Shown: positions 18,429 through 27,483 of the stretch, piece by piece
How positions within the stretch are numbered: the first letter of the stretch is position 1
Layout of the letters: every line of letters begins with the position of its first letter
DNA from: a virus
IMG/VR virus record: IMGVR_UViG_3300025647_000084
Location: 1 to 41,221 of that record
Strand: one strand, 5' to 3'
Length of the DNA stretch: 41,221 nt
Program-made: the position numbers and the translations under genes
Notes under the pieces: model-generated
What the model saw: only the letters and a program-made list of their open reading frames with translations
Database searches by the model: none
What the model was told of the DNA's origin: nothing

Positions 18429-19025
18429 TTAACAATCTCCGCAACCACAATCACATAAATTATCACAGATTTTTTTAGCACTTGCTATAAGATTAGCAGC
18501 TGTTGTAAAATCTTTACAAGAAAATGCGTTATTAATTCCGAATAATATTAACTGTAGTTGATCGTATTTTTCTTTTTGTTTTTTCAGCTTAGTAGTATCA
18601 CATTCAGACACAATATAACTCTTAATTTTTTCTAAGCAGTTATTTAAATTACATGTAAACAGTTTGTATTGAGTTTCATTATAATAAGTTCCTGTTGATG
18701 TAATTATTTTATAGACTAATTTATAAATACCATCTCCTTGTTCCCAAGTCACATCTTTTAAAGCAAAAAATGCTCCTGGTGTTGGAGCTCCTGCTACGCC
18801 TGAATAAACATCAGTAACACCGTCATAAAGTGTTATTGTCTGCAATAAAGTATTGCCTGTACTGTCATAAATATATAAATATGCTTCAGTTATATCAGAA
18901 GTATCTTCATTAGGAGTTCCCCAACCTGTATCATTAGTAGAAGCTACATAAGGACTTGTACATTCGTAAACATCTAAAAGATTGCAAAGATTATTTAAAC
19001 AGATATCAATTTTTGGTACAAGCAT
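18429..19025 (-). CDS. Virion protein with Cys-rich C-terminus, first gene of fibre block
   Basis: This 198-aa protein has an N-terminal helix with Cys (DICLNNLCNLLDVYEC). A beta-sandwich-like middle follows (EAYLYIYDSTGNTLLQTITL ... IYKLVYKIIT), then a helical C-terminal part with CNLNNCLEKIKSYIVSEC. It ends in CDNLCDCGCGDC, with six Cys in twelve residues. I recognise this general type from crAss-like and related phages, where it is unnamed. It lies directly downstream of a strong terminator and a promoter-like TAnnTTTG box, so it probably opens the fibre transcript. The Cys cluster could bind metal or cross-link. Confidence 0.6.
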   Translation of the reverse strand: MLVPKIDICLNNLCNLLDVYECTSPYVASTNDTGWGTPNEDTSDITEAYLYIYDSTGNTLLQTITLYDGVTDVYSGVAGAPTPGAFFALKDVTWEQGDGIYKLVYKIITSTGTYYNETQYKLFTCNLNNCLEKIKSYIVSECDTTKLKKQKEKYDQLQLILFGINNAFSCKDFTTAANLIASAKKICDNLCDCGCGDC

Positions 19026-19044
19026 AATTTAAATTTTTGATAAT

Positions 19045-19052
19045 CAAAAATA
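19045..19052 (-). promoter_or_regulatory. Bacteroidota-type -7 box before fibre block
   Basis: The minus strand reads TATTTTTG, matching TAnnTTTG. It lies about 20 bases upstream of the fibre-block start codon and just past the terminator that ends the preceding gene. No clear TTTG at -33 is visible, so it may be weak or activator-dependent. Confidence 0.4.
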
Positions 19053-19075
19053 AGAAAAATAAACTGAATAATAAA

Positions 19076-19120
19076 TTAAAAAAGTAGCCTGCCTTTGACA
19101 GCAAAAAAAGACAGGCTACT
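19076..19120 (-). terminator. Strong intrinsic terminator after 418-aa virion gene
   Basis: A perfect 9-bp stem (AGTAGCCTG / CAGGCTACT, 19083-19091 with 19112-19120) can be extended inside by CTTT/AAAG. On the minus strand it is followed by a T6 run. It lies 20 bases past the stop of the 418-aa gene and separates head genes from fibre genes. Confidence 0.85.
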
Positions 19121-19139
19121 GAGGTTAGGGAAGAGAAAA

Positions 19140-20396
19140 TTATTCGTCTAGATTTGCTGCTGTAATTCCCAAAGTAGTAACAGTTGCTTCTCCTGAAGAA
19201 CCTGCTCCACCTAGATTTCCAGAACCATCTAGATTTACATACATTAGTACACTTCCTTTAGCACCTGCTTTAGAAACTAGTCCGTCAATATCTTCTGTCC
19301 AAGAGATATTAACTACTGAGTATTTAGCAGTTGCTGCAGTTACACCTCCTACACCAGGAATTTTAACTACCTGATCACGAGGAGTTGGAGGAGTGTTAAT
19401 CATTTCATTTTGTCCTTCGTATCCGTAAGACATATACTCATCAAGAGCAACTCTTTGCCAGATACCTACTCCCTCACGAGCTCCTTGTACATGTGTAATA
19501 AGAGTATCCTCGTCAGAGAAAGTAGCTGTGAAACGATTTACGAAGAAATTACGATTACGGTTTACATCAAATTTACCTTCTACACCTGTTAGTCGAAGAC
19601 CTGTAGCAGTGATTGAAGCCAATGTTCCAATGTTAGTCGCATAAGTAGTACCTGCGGTAATAGTAGCTGTTGCTCCTACATAAGGAGTAGAAAGTGTTAT
19701 TACAGTTCCTGCAGTTACTCCTGTTTTTACTTTATAAGTAGCGCCTGCAATAGCCAAAAATACACCATCTGCGATAGTTACGTTAGAAGCAAAAGTAACT
19801 GTAGTAGAACCATTTACTACGTCAGCATTAACTCCTGTAGTAGTCATAGTACCATTAGAAATTACTTCTACTGAAAGGTATCCATTATCTGGCTCATCTT
19901 TCATGTTTTTAACTAGGTTTTCTGCAAGACCAAAAGCAGTCTCTGTTACAGAAGCAGAACCTGAAGTTTTAAACTGACCAAATAAGCTAAATGGTTGTGA
20001 ACGGTTTCCTTCATCATTATCATTCTTACGTACTTTTACATAGTAAGAAGTATCATTAGCTGATGGAAGAGTTCCTGATGTTCCGTTGTATCCGATTACT
20101 GTGATTTGTTGTACAGAGGCTACGTGTTTGGCAGAAGTGATTTTTACTTTACCTTTAGTAAGTACTGGAGATTTAACCATAGGTACACCAGCACCTTTAC
20201 CCTGTACTACCATGAATTGATCTCCATCAGCAAGAGCTCCCCAAGTAGTGTTATTAAGAACTTTCATTCCTAAATCTACTACAGCGATTGCACCTGCAGG
20301 CAAAGAAGAATCTGTGGCAATTGATCCAGCAGCCAAAGGAGCTACTGTTTCATCATCCAAAATAACCGAAAAAACGTTGTTTGCTTTTCTTAACAT
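19140..20396 (-). CDS. Conserved virion protein, probable auxiliary capsid/head protein
   Basis: This 418-aa protein has a beta-rich, Ala/Gly/Thr/Val-heavy composition. It starts MLRKANNVFSVILDDETVAP and contains an Ig-like stretch (residues about 185-255, VVNGSTTVTFASNV ... GTVITLSTPYVGA). A more conserved core follows (GKFDVNRNRNFFVNRFTATF; WQRVALDEYMSYGYEGQNEM). The Asp/Asn/Arg-rich core with a following Trp is typical of a capsid-associated protein that I know from crAss-like genomes at this position. A surface decoration role is inferred from the Ig-like insert. A strong terminator follows. Confidence 0.65.
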   Translation of the reverse strand: MLRKANNVFSVILDDETVAPLAAGSIATDSSLPAGAIAVVDLGMKVLNNTTWGALADGDQFMVVQGKGAGVPMVKSPVLTKGKVKITSAKHVASVQQITVIGYNGTSGTLPSANDTSYYVKVRKNDNDEGNRSQPFSLFGQFKTSGSASVTETAFGLAENLVKNMKDEPDNGYLSVEVISNGTMTTTGVNADVVNGSTTVTFASNVTIADGVFLAIAGATYKVKTGVTAGTVITLSTPYVGATATITAGTTYATNIGTLASITATGLRLTGVEGKFDVNRNRNFFVNRFTATFSDEDTLITHVQGAREGVGIWQRVALDEYMSYGYEGQNEMINTPPTPRDQVVKIPGVGGVTAATAKYSVVNISWTEDIDGLVSKAGAKGSVLMYVNLDGSGNLGGAGSSGEATVTTLGITAANLDE

Positions 20397-20429
20397 TGTT
20401 TGTTGTTTTTAATTAATAATAATTGTTAT

Positions 20430-21176
20430 TTATTCTAAATCTTTAAATTGTTCAATATTTGCTAACTTCTGTTCTTTTACCCTTTCTAATAAAAGACTTA
20501 AAGCTATGTCTAATATCACAGTATGAGTAGACTCATCTAAGATACTATTTCTTTGGTTGTTAGGAGTTGTTCTGTCTACTACTATTCCTTTTGGGTTTCT
20601 TAAGTAGTTCATAGAATAACTTGTAACATTAAAAGTACCATCTGTAATTAATTGATGTCTTTTAGCTGTGGCAGGAGTAGTAGGGATATCTCCATCTACT
20701 TCTCTTGAATATGCTAATCTCCATACTTTAGCTTCATCAGCTTTATAATAAGGTTTCTTATACTTATTTCTTCTAAGTCTAGAAACTTCATCATAACTTA
20801 TTGGTACTACTGTTCCGACTATAAAATCTCCTCCACAAAATTGTTTGTTTATAACACACTCTTCGTGGATAGTGTACATAAAGTCAGTAGGTAAATCAAA
20901 GAACTTTCCGTAAGTTAATACATCAGTTTGAGATGAGGACACAGAGAGCGCAGCTCCTCTTTTTATAAGAGCACTGAGCCCCTGGTCCCTAATCTCTGTC
21001 TCGTTAAGACTTTCGCCTTTACGATTATTTTTTCCATCTATAAATTTTTTGACATACATTGCCTCGGCTTCAGTAAGAACTGAAGAGATATCTTCATCTT
21101 CATATCCAGGAGAACCAAAGCTTGACATTCTGTCAGCTTTCAACTCCAATTCATCAGCCATTTCGTTTGCAGTCAT
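20430..21176 (-). CDS. Conserved crAss-like head-tail connector protein (candidate)
   Basis: The protein has 248 aa. The N-terminus is acidic and helical. The middle has CVINKQFCGGDFIVGTVVP followed by a basic helix (YDEVSRLRRNKYKKPYYK). The C-terminal third (GIVVDRTTPNNQRNSILDES) ends in a helix (VILDIALSLLLERVKEQ). I recall the PNNQRNSILDES-type segment as conserved in a crAss-like virion protein. The helical ends and location beside capsid genes suggest a connector or ring protein. It could instead be a head-completion factor. Confidence 0.6.
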   Translation of the reverse strand: MTANEMADELELKADRMSSFGSPGYEDEDISSVLTEAEAMYVKKFIDGKNNRKGESLNETEIRDQGLSALIKRGAALSVSSSQTDVLTYGKFFDLPTDFMYTIHEECVINKQFCGGDFIVGTVVPISYDEVSRLRRNKYKKPYYKADEAKVWRLAYSREVDGDIPTTPATAKRHQLITDGTFNVTSYSMNYLRNPKGIVVDRTTPNNQRNSILDESTHTVILDIALSLLLERVKEQKLANIEQFKDLE

Positions 21177-21181
21177 CTAAT

Positions 21182-22123
21182 TTATTTTTTACTCATTTCA
21201 ATTTGAGTTCTTACTCTCATTTTTGTTTCTTGGTTATCAGGATCATTTAACCAGTTAATTGTACCAATCAAATCTCCTAACTCGATACCGTTATCCAATA
21301 CGTATCGTCTTTCATTCATTCTTTTGATAGCTCCTGCTTCAATTGCTTCCTGAACAAAAATACGATTTTCGTAATTAGGATCTTCTACAATAGAAAGGAA
21401 TTTCACAGAGTCATTCTCAAGTACATTAAGAATTTCTCCTTTAAGCCAATCTTCTGTATGATTGATTGGAATTGATCTACCAAGTGATTTAATAAATCCA
21501 ACCATAGAAGCTTTATTTCTAGTAATTTCTGAGAACTTAACATAAGCACTTGCTCTTGTACTAGCCTCTTCAACTCTTTTAGAAATAAGTCTTCCTTCGT
21601 CTACGATCATAAACTCATAACTTTGAGAGTTCTTACGCTCCTCATATGAGGGAGATACTCTCGTTTTGTTTGAAAGTAGAATCTTGTACTTTAACATATC
21701 AAGAGTCTGATTCAAGTTTAGAGTTAATCCTTCTTTCGTAAGAACGATTCTTGCTCTTTTATCCATTCTCCAAAAGTTTTCATCTTTTAGTTTGAACGGA
21801 TTTAAATCAGCTCCTAATTCTTTTTCAAAGAACTCTTGTTCTGTCATTCCGTCTGGATACTCATTTTCGTACTTCTTAATTAGTACTCTCTTTTGATTAT
21901 CCAAAATCACTTTAACCCCCCCACCTAATCTTTCAGAATTTAAAGGAACTTGGAAACTTCTCTTTACTTTGTTGTAGAGGAAAGGATCTTTTTTCATATC
22001 CTGACCCTTAACTAAAAGGTTACTCCATTTTCCTGAAGATTCTATAGGTTTAACGCTTACAATCTGTTCTTTTAAGAAGGAACCGTAAACCTTTTTTGCT
22101 GTTGTTTTTTCTGCTGTCTCCAT
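21182..22123 (-). CDS. Conserved virion-module protein downstream of MCP
   Basis: This 313-aa protein is rich in Lys, Glu and Asn and has no membrane segment. Segments such as GVKVILDNQKRVLIKKYENE, KDENFWRMDKRARIVLTKEG and LDNGIELGDLIGTINWLNDP look like a well-folded mixed domain. crAss-like genomes carry a protein of this size directly after the major capsid gene. A head-associated or minor capsid role is inferred from position. It lies past the terminator of the MCP gene, so its expression probably relies on readthrough or an unseen promoter. Confidence 0.6.
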   Translation of the reverse strand: METAEKTTAKKVYGSFLKEQIVSVKPIESSGKWSNLLVKGQDMKKDPFLYNKVKRSFQVPLNSERLGGGVKVILDNQKRVLIKKYENEYPDGMTEQEFFEKELGADLNPFKLKDENFWRMDKRARIVLTKEGLTLNLNQTLDMLKYKILLSNKTRVSPSYEERKNSQSYEFMIVDEGRLISKRVEEASTRASAYVKFSEITRNKASMVGFIKSLGRSIPINHTEDWLKGEILNVLENDSVKFLSIVEDPNYENRIFVQEAIEAGAIKRMNERRYVLDNGIELGDLIGTINWLNDPDNQETKMRVRTQIEMSKK

Positions 22124-22152
22124 ATTAAATTTTAATTTGCTTTTCTCTTTTT

Positions 22153-22184
22153 ATAAAAAGTCCCCCCTGATTTACAGGGGGAAC
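22153..22184 (-). terminator. Intrinsic terminator after MCP gene
   Basis: On the minus strand GTTCCCCCTG, a TAAAT loop and CAGGGGGGAC form a GC-rich stem (22160-22184) followed by TTTTTATAAAAAG. It begins 13 bases past the MCP stop and can cap a short, abundant MCP transcript. Confidence 0.85.
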
Positions 22185-22196
22185 TAATTTTATTTA

Positions 22197-23702
22197 TTAT
22201 CTCTCTACGTTTAATCGTAAATCAACAACTTTAGTAGGGTCTTCAATCATGATACCACCCCATTTTTGCATGTGTACCTCATAACCGTCAATTCTAGAAG
22301 AAATGTGACGAGCTTGAGTTTTACCTGCAGGCGAGAATGGATCACGCATACCTGGGATATAACCCCAATTGAAATCTGGAACTCCTTTAGGTTTGATACG
22401 GTAGATTCCTGCTTCTTCACCATAGTCAAGTGCCAACATACGGTGAGACTCCGTTACTCCTAAACCATCAGGGTGACGTTGTGGGAAGTACACATCATCA
22501 TCGAAGAAATCAAGGATTTCAACTTTAAGAGTAACTCCGTTGTACCACTCATATACATTGTACTGAGGCTCCATCAATCCTTTAGTGTTTGAACCACCAA
22601 GGTTTCCAGCATTTGTATTCTTAGTCAAGAACTTATCAGAAACGATTGTTACTGTATTTCCTGCCTTAGCTTGGATTTGCTTAGAAATCTCAATTGCTCC
22701 AAATTCACCTGTTAGGATGTGAATTGTTCTACGACCACGTTCGATTTTACCAACTCCCATATCTAGAAGCATTTCCAAATGCCAATCTAGGTTATAAGTG
22801 TTGTAGTAGTGAACGTTAGATGGTGCGATTTGCTCGAAGAAACCTGCTCCTGCTTCGATAGCATATTTCGTCTTATCATCTTTGTTCAAGTATTTGTGGT
22901 CTGCAGTCCAGTTACGTTTACCGTACATCAACGCACGAGCGAACATTTCTTCAAATTGGTGATGTGCTACCATATCTTGGTAGTTAATCCACACTTTTTC
23001 AGTTTGTCCTTTGTAGTTGAAACCAAATTCTAATGGCTCATTTTTACCTTTTTGAATTGTATTACCTGCTACTTCATACTCCATACGCATTGTAGTAGGA
23101 CGGTTTTCCATTCTCCAAGGAGAAGTGAAGTAAGGCTTAGCACCTTGATAAGAAAGTGTAGAAGGAGAAAGTGAGTAGAATTTAGAGAAACGAGTTCCGA
23201 TAGCAAGTTCAGCTACAGGTACTACTGCAGTACTGTCTGAAGTTACTAGTTCTACCTCAACTTTATAACGAGAACCTGCATCCATAGCTTTTTTAACTAA
23301 GAAGTGGTAATCGTCAGATTCTCCACGAAGAACGTTTGTTTCTTCAAACAAAGGTTCATCGAAGATTAGATAAAAACGTTGTCCGTTAGCTCCGATAGTA
23401 GCAGGGAAAGAACCTGCAGAAACAGTGTTTCCTGCAAAATCTTCAGCATCTACCAATGGAATGTTCTTATCGTGTTGTCCTTGTAACATCCAGTTGTAGA
23501 ACCCATTTTCTTGTTCTACTTCTTTTACAGGAAAACGATCTACGAACTCACGCAATTTACCTTGAAGATTAGTTTTGTAAATCTCTTTGATTACGTTGCT
23601 AATCAATTGTGGTTTTTGCATATAAAGCGCATGAAAATGGTTATCTGTTACCAGACCATTGTAATCAATTGCTTCATACTTTTGTAATGGAAGTAATGAC
23701 AT
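22197..23702 (-). CDS. Major capsid protein, crAss type
   Basis: This 501-aa protein starts MSLLPLQKYEAIDYNGLVTD. It has motifs that I recognise from crAss-like HK97-fold capsid proteins: YMQKPQLISNVIKEIYKTNL, FYNWMLQGQHDKNIPL, YFTSPWRMENRPTTMRMEYE, and the C-terminal RIDGYEVHMQKWGGIMIEDP. Length matches the roughly 490-510 aa of this family. Codon use shows more C-ending codons than neighbouring genes, as often seen in highly expressed phage genes. It has a strong promoter upstream and a terminator downstream. It forms the icosahedral shell after scaffold-directed assembly. Confidence 0.93.
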   Translation of the reverse strand: MSLLPLQKYEAIDYNGLVTDNHFHALYMQKPQLISNVIKEIYKTNLQGKLREFVDRFPVKEVEQENGFYNWMLQGQHDKNIPLVDAEDFAGNTVSAGSFPATIGANGQRFYLIFDEPLFEETNVLRGESDDYHFLVKKAMDAGSRYKVEVELVTSDSTAVVPVAELAIGTRFSKFYSLSPSTLSYQGAKPYFTSPWRMENRPTTMRMEYEVAGNTIQKGKNEPLEFGFNYKGQTEKVWINYQDMVAHHQFEEMFARALMYGKRNWTADHKYLNKDDKTKYAIEAGAGFFEQIAPSNVHYYNTYNLDWHLEMLLDMGVGKIERGRRTIHILTGEFGAIEISKQIQAKAGNTVTIVSDKFLTKNTNAGNLGGSNTKGLMEPQYNVYEWYNGVTLKVEILDFFDDDVYFPQRHPDGLGVTESHRMLALDYGEEAGIYRIKPKGVPDFNWGYIPGMRDPFSPAGKTQARHISSRIDGYEVHMQKWGGIMIEDPTKVVDLRLNVER

Positions 23703-23727
23703 TTTTCTTTTTTATTTTATTGTTTGA

Positions 23728-23756
23728 CAAATTTACTTTTTCCTTTTTTCTCCAAA
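23728..23756 (-). promoter_or_regulatory. MCP promoter, Bacteroidota consensus
   Basis: On the minus strand TTTG (23756-23753), a 17-base spacer and TAAATTTG (23735-23728) match TTTG-N17-23-TAnnTTTG. The -7 box overlaps the TAA of the scaffold gene and lies about 26 bases before the MCP ATG, giving a short leader. This is one of the clearest host-type promoters in the window. Confidence 0.75.
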
Positions 23757-24920
23757 AGCTTTTTCCAATAAGTCTAAAGCTCCTTTAGTAGTATTAGAAA
23801 CAGATTGACTATTTCTTTGTCCTACTCCTTGGCTGTTTTCTCTTGCAAGGACTTGATCCAATTCAGATACAGCAGCCGTTTTTGCTATATTCTTTAATTT
23901 AGAAATATCTGGTTTAAACTTACCTACATTATCTAAATTAAATAGTCCTAATGTATCGTAATAATTAATCAGCATTTCAAATTCTGCTGGATTCCTCATT
24001 TGCTTATACATTAAGCTTGTGTATTTGTTTCCTTCTTTATCTTGATAAACGCTTGTAGTAATATTAGACTTTACTTTGTCTTTTGCTACTTTGTTCAATT
24101 TAAGTCCAGGAACAAATTCTTCTTTTTCTTCTATTGTCGTTATTAATTTATTGAAAGCCTCTTCATTCGCTTTTTTAGCTTGTTCCATTTCAGCAGCCTT
24201 AGCTTTTTTGGAATTTTCTATATAAGTCTCAGTACTTTCTTTTAAAGTAGGAATCGCTTTTAAAGTCTTCTCTTTAAGTTTATCTACAGAAATAGCATCT
24301 TCGATTGCTTCTACAGCCTCTTCGTCTGTAAAACCTTTTTCTTTTAGATACTCGTAGTAAATATTTTTTTGAAGCTCTTCATCTTCTGCTACTTTATCTA
24401 ACGACAAATTTTCAAAGAACGCAAGTCTTTGGGCCATTTGAATTGCTCTATCTGTTTCATTAAAAGCATCTTCAATATCCAAAAACTTCTTTTTAACAGG
24501 ATCTAAATTCTTTTTCCAATTTTCCTGCTGAGCTTTAAAACTCTTTTCTGCAGTCATTTGAATGAATTTCTTCACTGTTTCACTAGAAGCATTTTTCAAC
24601 ATTTCTTCTAACTCTTCTCCCTCAGGACCTGTTAAAGTTCCGTCCTTAATCATGTCTCTGATTAATGCTGAGTAAGCATTAGGTTGATCTGAGTCTTCTG
24701 TACTCACATTAGAATTAGTCTCTACTTCTTCTGTAGTACCTGTTGGATCATCAGTGCTTCCAGGTTCTAAAATTTTAAAATCACCGTCACTCGCTTGTGA
24801 TGATGTTTCTTCTTCTTCACCTACATTAACAGTTCCCTCTTCTGTTTCTGTGTTAAGTGAATTTTCGATCTCTGATGGAGACATAATTTGTATCCCGTCA
24901 AATAAATCTTCTTTACTCAT
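23733..24920 (-). CDS. Putative capsid scaffold / head assembly protein
   Basis: The protein has 395 aa. Residues about 1-85 are very acidic and low complexity (NVGEEEETSSQASDGDFKIL). Residues about 100-260 are helical and charged with coiled-coil character (AEKSFKAQQENWKKNLDPVK; KAKAAEMEQAKKANEEAFNK). A short Lys-rich end closes it (LLEKAFGEKRKK). An acidic head, long coiled middle and basic tail that may bind capsid protein is the usual scaffold layout. Its place between portal and MCP genes is the classical scaffold location. No protease motif is seen. Confidence 0.7.
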   Translation of the reverse strand: MSKEDLFDGIQIMSPSEIENSLNTETEEGTVNVGEEEETSSQASDGDFKILEPGSTDDPTGTTEEVETNSNVSTEDSDQPNAYSALIRDMIKDGTLTGPEGEELEEMLKNASSETVKKFIQMTAEKSFKAQQENWKKNLDPVKKKFLDIEDAFNETDRAIQMAQRLAFFENLSLDKVAEDEELQKNIYYEYLKEKGFTDEEAVEAIEDAISVDKLKEKTLKAIPTLKESTETYIENSKKAKAAEMEQAKKANEEAFNKLITTIEEKEEFVPGLKLNKVAKDKVKSNITTSVYQDKEGNKYTSLMYKQMRNPAEFEMLINYYDTLGLFNLDNVGKFKPDISKLKNIAKTAAVSELDQVLARENSQGVGQRNSQSVSNTTKGALDLLEKAFGEKRKK

Positions 24921-24989
24921 GCTGTCTATTTTTATACAATATTAAAAAAATTTATATACTCTGTATATTTAAAATATATACAAAACACT

Positions 24990-25007
24990 ATAATGCTATA
25001 GCATTAT
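24990..25007 (-). other. 18-bp perfect palindrome at portal stop codon
   Basis: ATAATGCTATAGCATTAT overlaps the TAA of the portal gene. On the minus strand it could fold as a TAATGC/GCATTA hairpin followed by TAGTGTTTTG. It may act as a weak terminator or mRNA-end stabilizer, or as a protein-binding site, before an AT-rich gap of about 70 bases leading to the scaffold gene. Confidence 0.45.
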
Positions 25008-27439
25008 TTTGAATCATTACTTTTCTGATTCAATGCTTTTTTCTTTAAAGCCTCATCTGCTTTATTTTTTCTTTTCTGTTCTTCTAGCTCCTCTCGCTTT
25101 AATTGGATGGTCTCATCTTTATACTTTTCATCTATTTTAGTTCGTTCAATATCTAATCTATCGTCTATTCCATTCTTATCAGTATCAATTCTACGAGCAT
25201 CTCTACCATCTGCTAACATCTCTTTGGCCATAGCTATACGTTCTTTAGACTGGATTTCCATAACCTTAACCTCACGGTCTTTGGCTTTTTCTTCAATTTC
25301 GATAGCAGTTTTTTGTTGCTCTGCTTGAATCTCCATTTGTTTCATTTGTTGTTGAGATTCTTGCGCTTGTTGTTGTTGCTCCATTTGCTCTTTTCTAATC
25401 TGCTCAGAGGATTCCTTAAGCTTACGGGCAGTTTCCTGAACAGATTCTGACTGAGCAATTGAGATAAGGTCTTCAATTTTCGCTTGTCCATTTTGTATAG
25501 CTGCTTGTGCCAAAGATTTAATCTCCTGGAACAACATAGTGTCTTCAGTAGAATTAGAGATGTGGATATCGAATTCAGACATAGCAAATTCGTCAAATTG
25601 ATTAATCATCTCCATTCCCATATCATCTAACAGGAATTGTCCTTTCTTAGGATTTTTCTTATAAGCGTATTTACAACATTCTAGGAATTTAGTTAAAGCT
25701 CTTTTTCGGAAGTTAGCATCAATGGCAAACCATTTTTCAGTAATATGAGAAGTCTGTGCTACCTCTCTTTCTACATTACCTACAGCTTCTCTATTTTGAA
25801 TTTGTCCTTCACGAGCCCCAGAAACTCCTGCAATTTTACCTAAAGTATTTTCTATATCTAATAAAAGTTCCGTATACATACGTATTGCGTTAGGATCTCC
25901 TAACTGTACATTTGTAGCAGTAAGTGTATTAAAGGCTCCTGCAGATTTACCTTGAGAAGGTCCTTTAAGAATTTCATTTGTAGGATCTAGCCAACCAAAT
26001 TTATTTACAGTTACATATCTAATCCATTCTTCAGGTTTCCATCCTGAAGGAATCATAGAAGCATTGATAGCCGCAAAGTTTCCTTTATATGTAGCAATTT
26101 CCAATTCTCTCTTATAGTACGCAATATCATATGAATAAGCCAATGGCTTCATGATATCCATAAGGGAACGTACTCGATAATCGTTAGTAGAATTTACTGT
26201 GCCAATATATGGGGGAGTTCCTTTAGATTTATTTACTAAGGATTTTCCTGCAAATGGTACAGGTCTCATACATACATAAATATCATCACCTATTTTTGTT
26301 CCTTCAAGCCATTCATTTACCCAAGTCCATTCTACTTCTTCTCCAAGTTCTTTATTAGGTACGTATTTTTCGTCTACATAATCATATTGCTCACTTCCAT
26401 CAAACGGGTCGTAATATTTAAGCTTTCCTATCTTACGTCTCGATCTCCAACATACTTTAACAACTCTTACATTTCCATATGAATCGAATGCCCCTGCAAA
26501 AGTTCTTGTGGCTAATTGATTTGGTGTAAAAATTTGAAGAGCGTTCTCCTCTCCGTAATAGTCAAATATAGAAATATCTCTATTAAGTCCCAGACTTCTA
26601 GTAGAGTTGGAAGCAAGAGTACCTTTTTCTAAAAAGTCTACATCAGCTTCTGAGAGTTCATCCCAATAATCGTCAATAACTTGTCCTACTGATAGGTATC
26701 CATATTCTACGATAATATCCGAATCTTCTATAAACATGGAATTTCCTCCAAGAGTAAATAAGTTTAATGTATTCACTCTCCTCATCACAGGTTCTCCTCC
26801 TAAAACATTACAATATACTATTTGTTCGCCCCCTGTAAGTAGATCTTCAAAAGTAGTTAGGAATGTGAAATCAAAGTCTTGTTGTTTATATTCTTTTTTT
26901 AGAATTTTATTTGCAGTAATTTCTGCTATATCTTGGAAATCATAGCGAGTATATTTCTCAAATTTTGCTAATCTTTCTTGAATCTCTTCTTCTGAAATAG
27001 AAGTATTCATAATGATGTCAGAGATAGTTCTGTCTAATTCTTTTTTTAATTGCTCTTCTTTTCTTGAAACTCCTTCTTGATCATTAGCAGATAGGTAGGC
27101 TTTGTATTCTTTTTTTCTTTTAGAATATTCTCCGAGAAGGAGATTAATTTTATTATTCTCAATTCCAATATGTTGAAAAGAGGCAGGAAGAGATTCTAAA
27201 TCTAGATGGTCAGGATTAATAAATCTTTCAAAATCTTTAGGATTAATAATGTTAACCCTTAGATTATAATTAGTTCTTTTGTTTGCGAAATTGGCTCTTA
27301 GATCAAAATCTGAAGTAAGGATATGTTCTGCAAAGTCAATATTTTTTTTATACCAACCCTTATCCTTTTTCTTTTCAGGCATTTTTTGCCTAGGAAAATT
27401 GAGGAATCCTTGCATTGAAGTTTTAGAATCGTAAGCCAT
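25004..27439 (-). CDS. Portal protein, crAss type
   Basis: This 811-aa protein lies directly after the terminase gene. The core (residues about 100-640) contains stem- and wing-like segments such as MKPLAYSYDIAYYKRELEIA, SQGKSAGAFNTLTATNVQLG, ISGAREGQ-like VSGAREGQIQNREAVGNVER and EKWFAIDANFRKRALTKFLE, which I recognise from crAss-like portals. The last about 150 residues are a long Gln-rich coiled coil interrupted by DTDKNGIDDRLD, which resembles a calcium-binding loop. The portal forms the dodecameric DNA channel at one vertex and docks the terminase. Family length is around 750-850 aa. Confidence 0.9.
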   Translation of the reverse strand: MAYDSKTSMQGFLNFPRQKMPEKKKDKGWYKKNIDFAEHILTSDFDLRANFANKRTNYNLRVNIINPKDFERFINPDHLDLESLPASFQHIGIENNKINLLLGEYSKRKKEYKAYLSANDQEGVSRKEEQLKKELDRTISDIIMNTSISEEEIQERLAKFEKYTRYDFQDIAEITANKILKKEYKQQDFDFTFLTTFEDLLTGGEQIVYCNVLGGEPVMRRVNTLNLFTLGGNSMFIEDSDIIVEYGYLSVGQVIDDYWDELSEADVDFLEKGTLASNSTRSLGLNRDISIFDYYGEENALQIFTPNQLATRTFAGAFDSYGNVRVVKVCWRSRRKIGKLKYYDPFDGSEQYDYVDEKYVPNKELGEEVEWTWVNEWLEGTKIGDDIYVCMRPVPFAGKSLVNKSKGTPPYIGTVNSTNDYRVRSLMDIMKPLAYSYDIAYYKRELEIATYKGNFAAINASMIPSGWKPEEWIRYVTVNKFGWLDPTNEILKGPSQGKSAGAFNTLTATNVQLGDPNAIRMYTELLLDIENTLGKIAGVSGAREGQIQNREAVGNVEREVAQTSHITEKWFAIDANFRKRALTKFLECCKYAYKKNPKKGQFLLDDMGMEMINQFDEFAMSEFDIHISNSTEDTMLFQEIKSLAQAAIQNGQAKIEDLISIAQSESVQETARKLKESSEQIRKEQMEQQQQAQESQQQMKQMEIQAEQQKTAIEIEEKAKDREVKVMEIQSKERIAMAKEMLADGRDARRIDTDKNGIDDRLDIERTKIDEKYKDETIQLKREELEEQKRKNKADEALKKKALNQKSNDSK

Positions 27440-27459
27440 ATAAATTTCTATTTAAAAAA

Positions 27460-27467
27460 CAAATTTA
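27460..27467 (-). promoter_or_regulatory. Bacteroidota-type -7 box before portal gene
   Basis: The minus strand reads TAAATTTG about 20 bases upstream of the portal ATG, matching TAnnTTTG. No TTTG is found at the proper -33 distance, so promoter strength is uncertain. Confidence 0.4.
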
Positions 27468-27483
27468 AAAATAATATTTTTAA

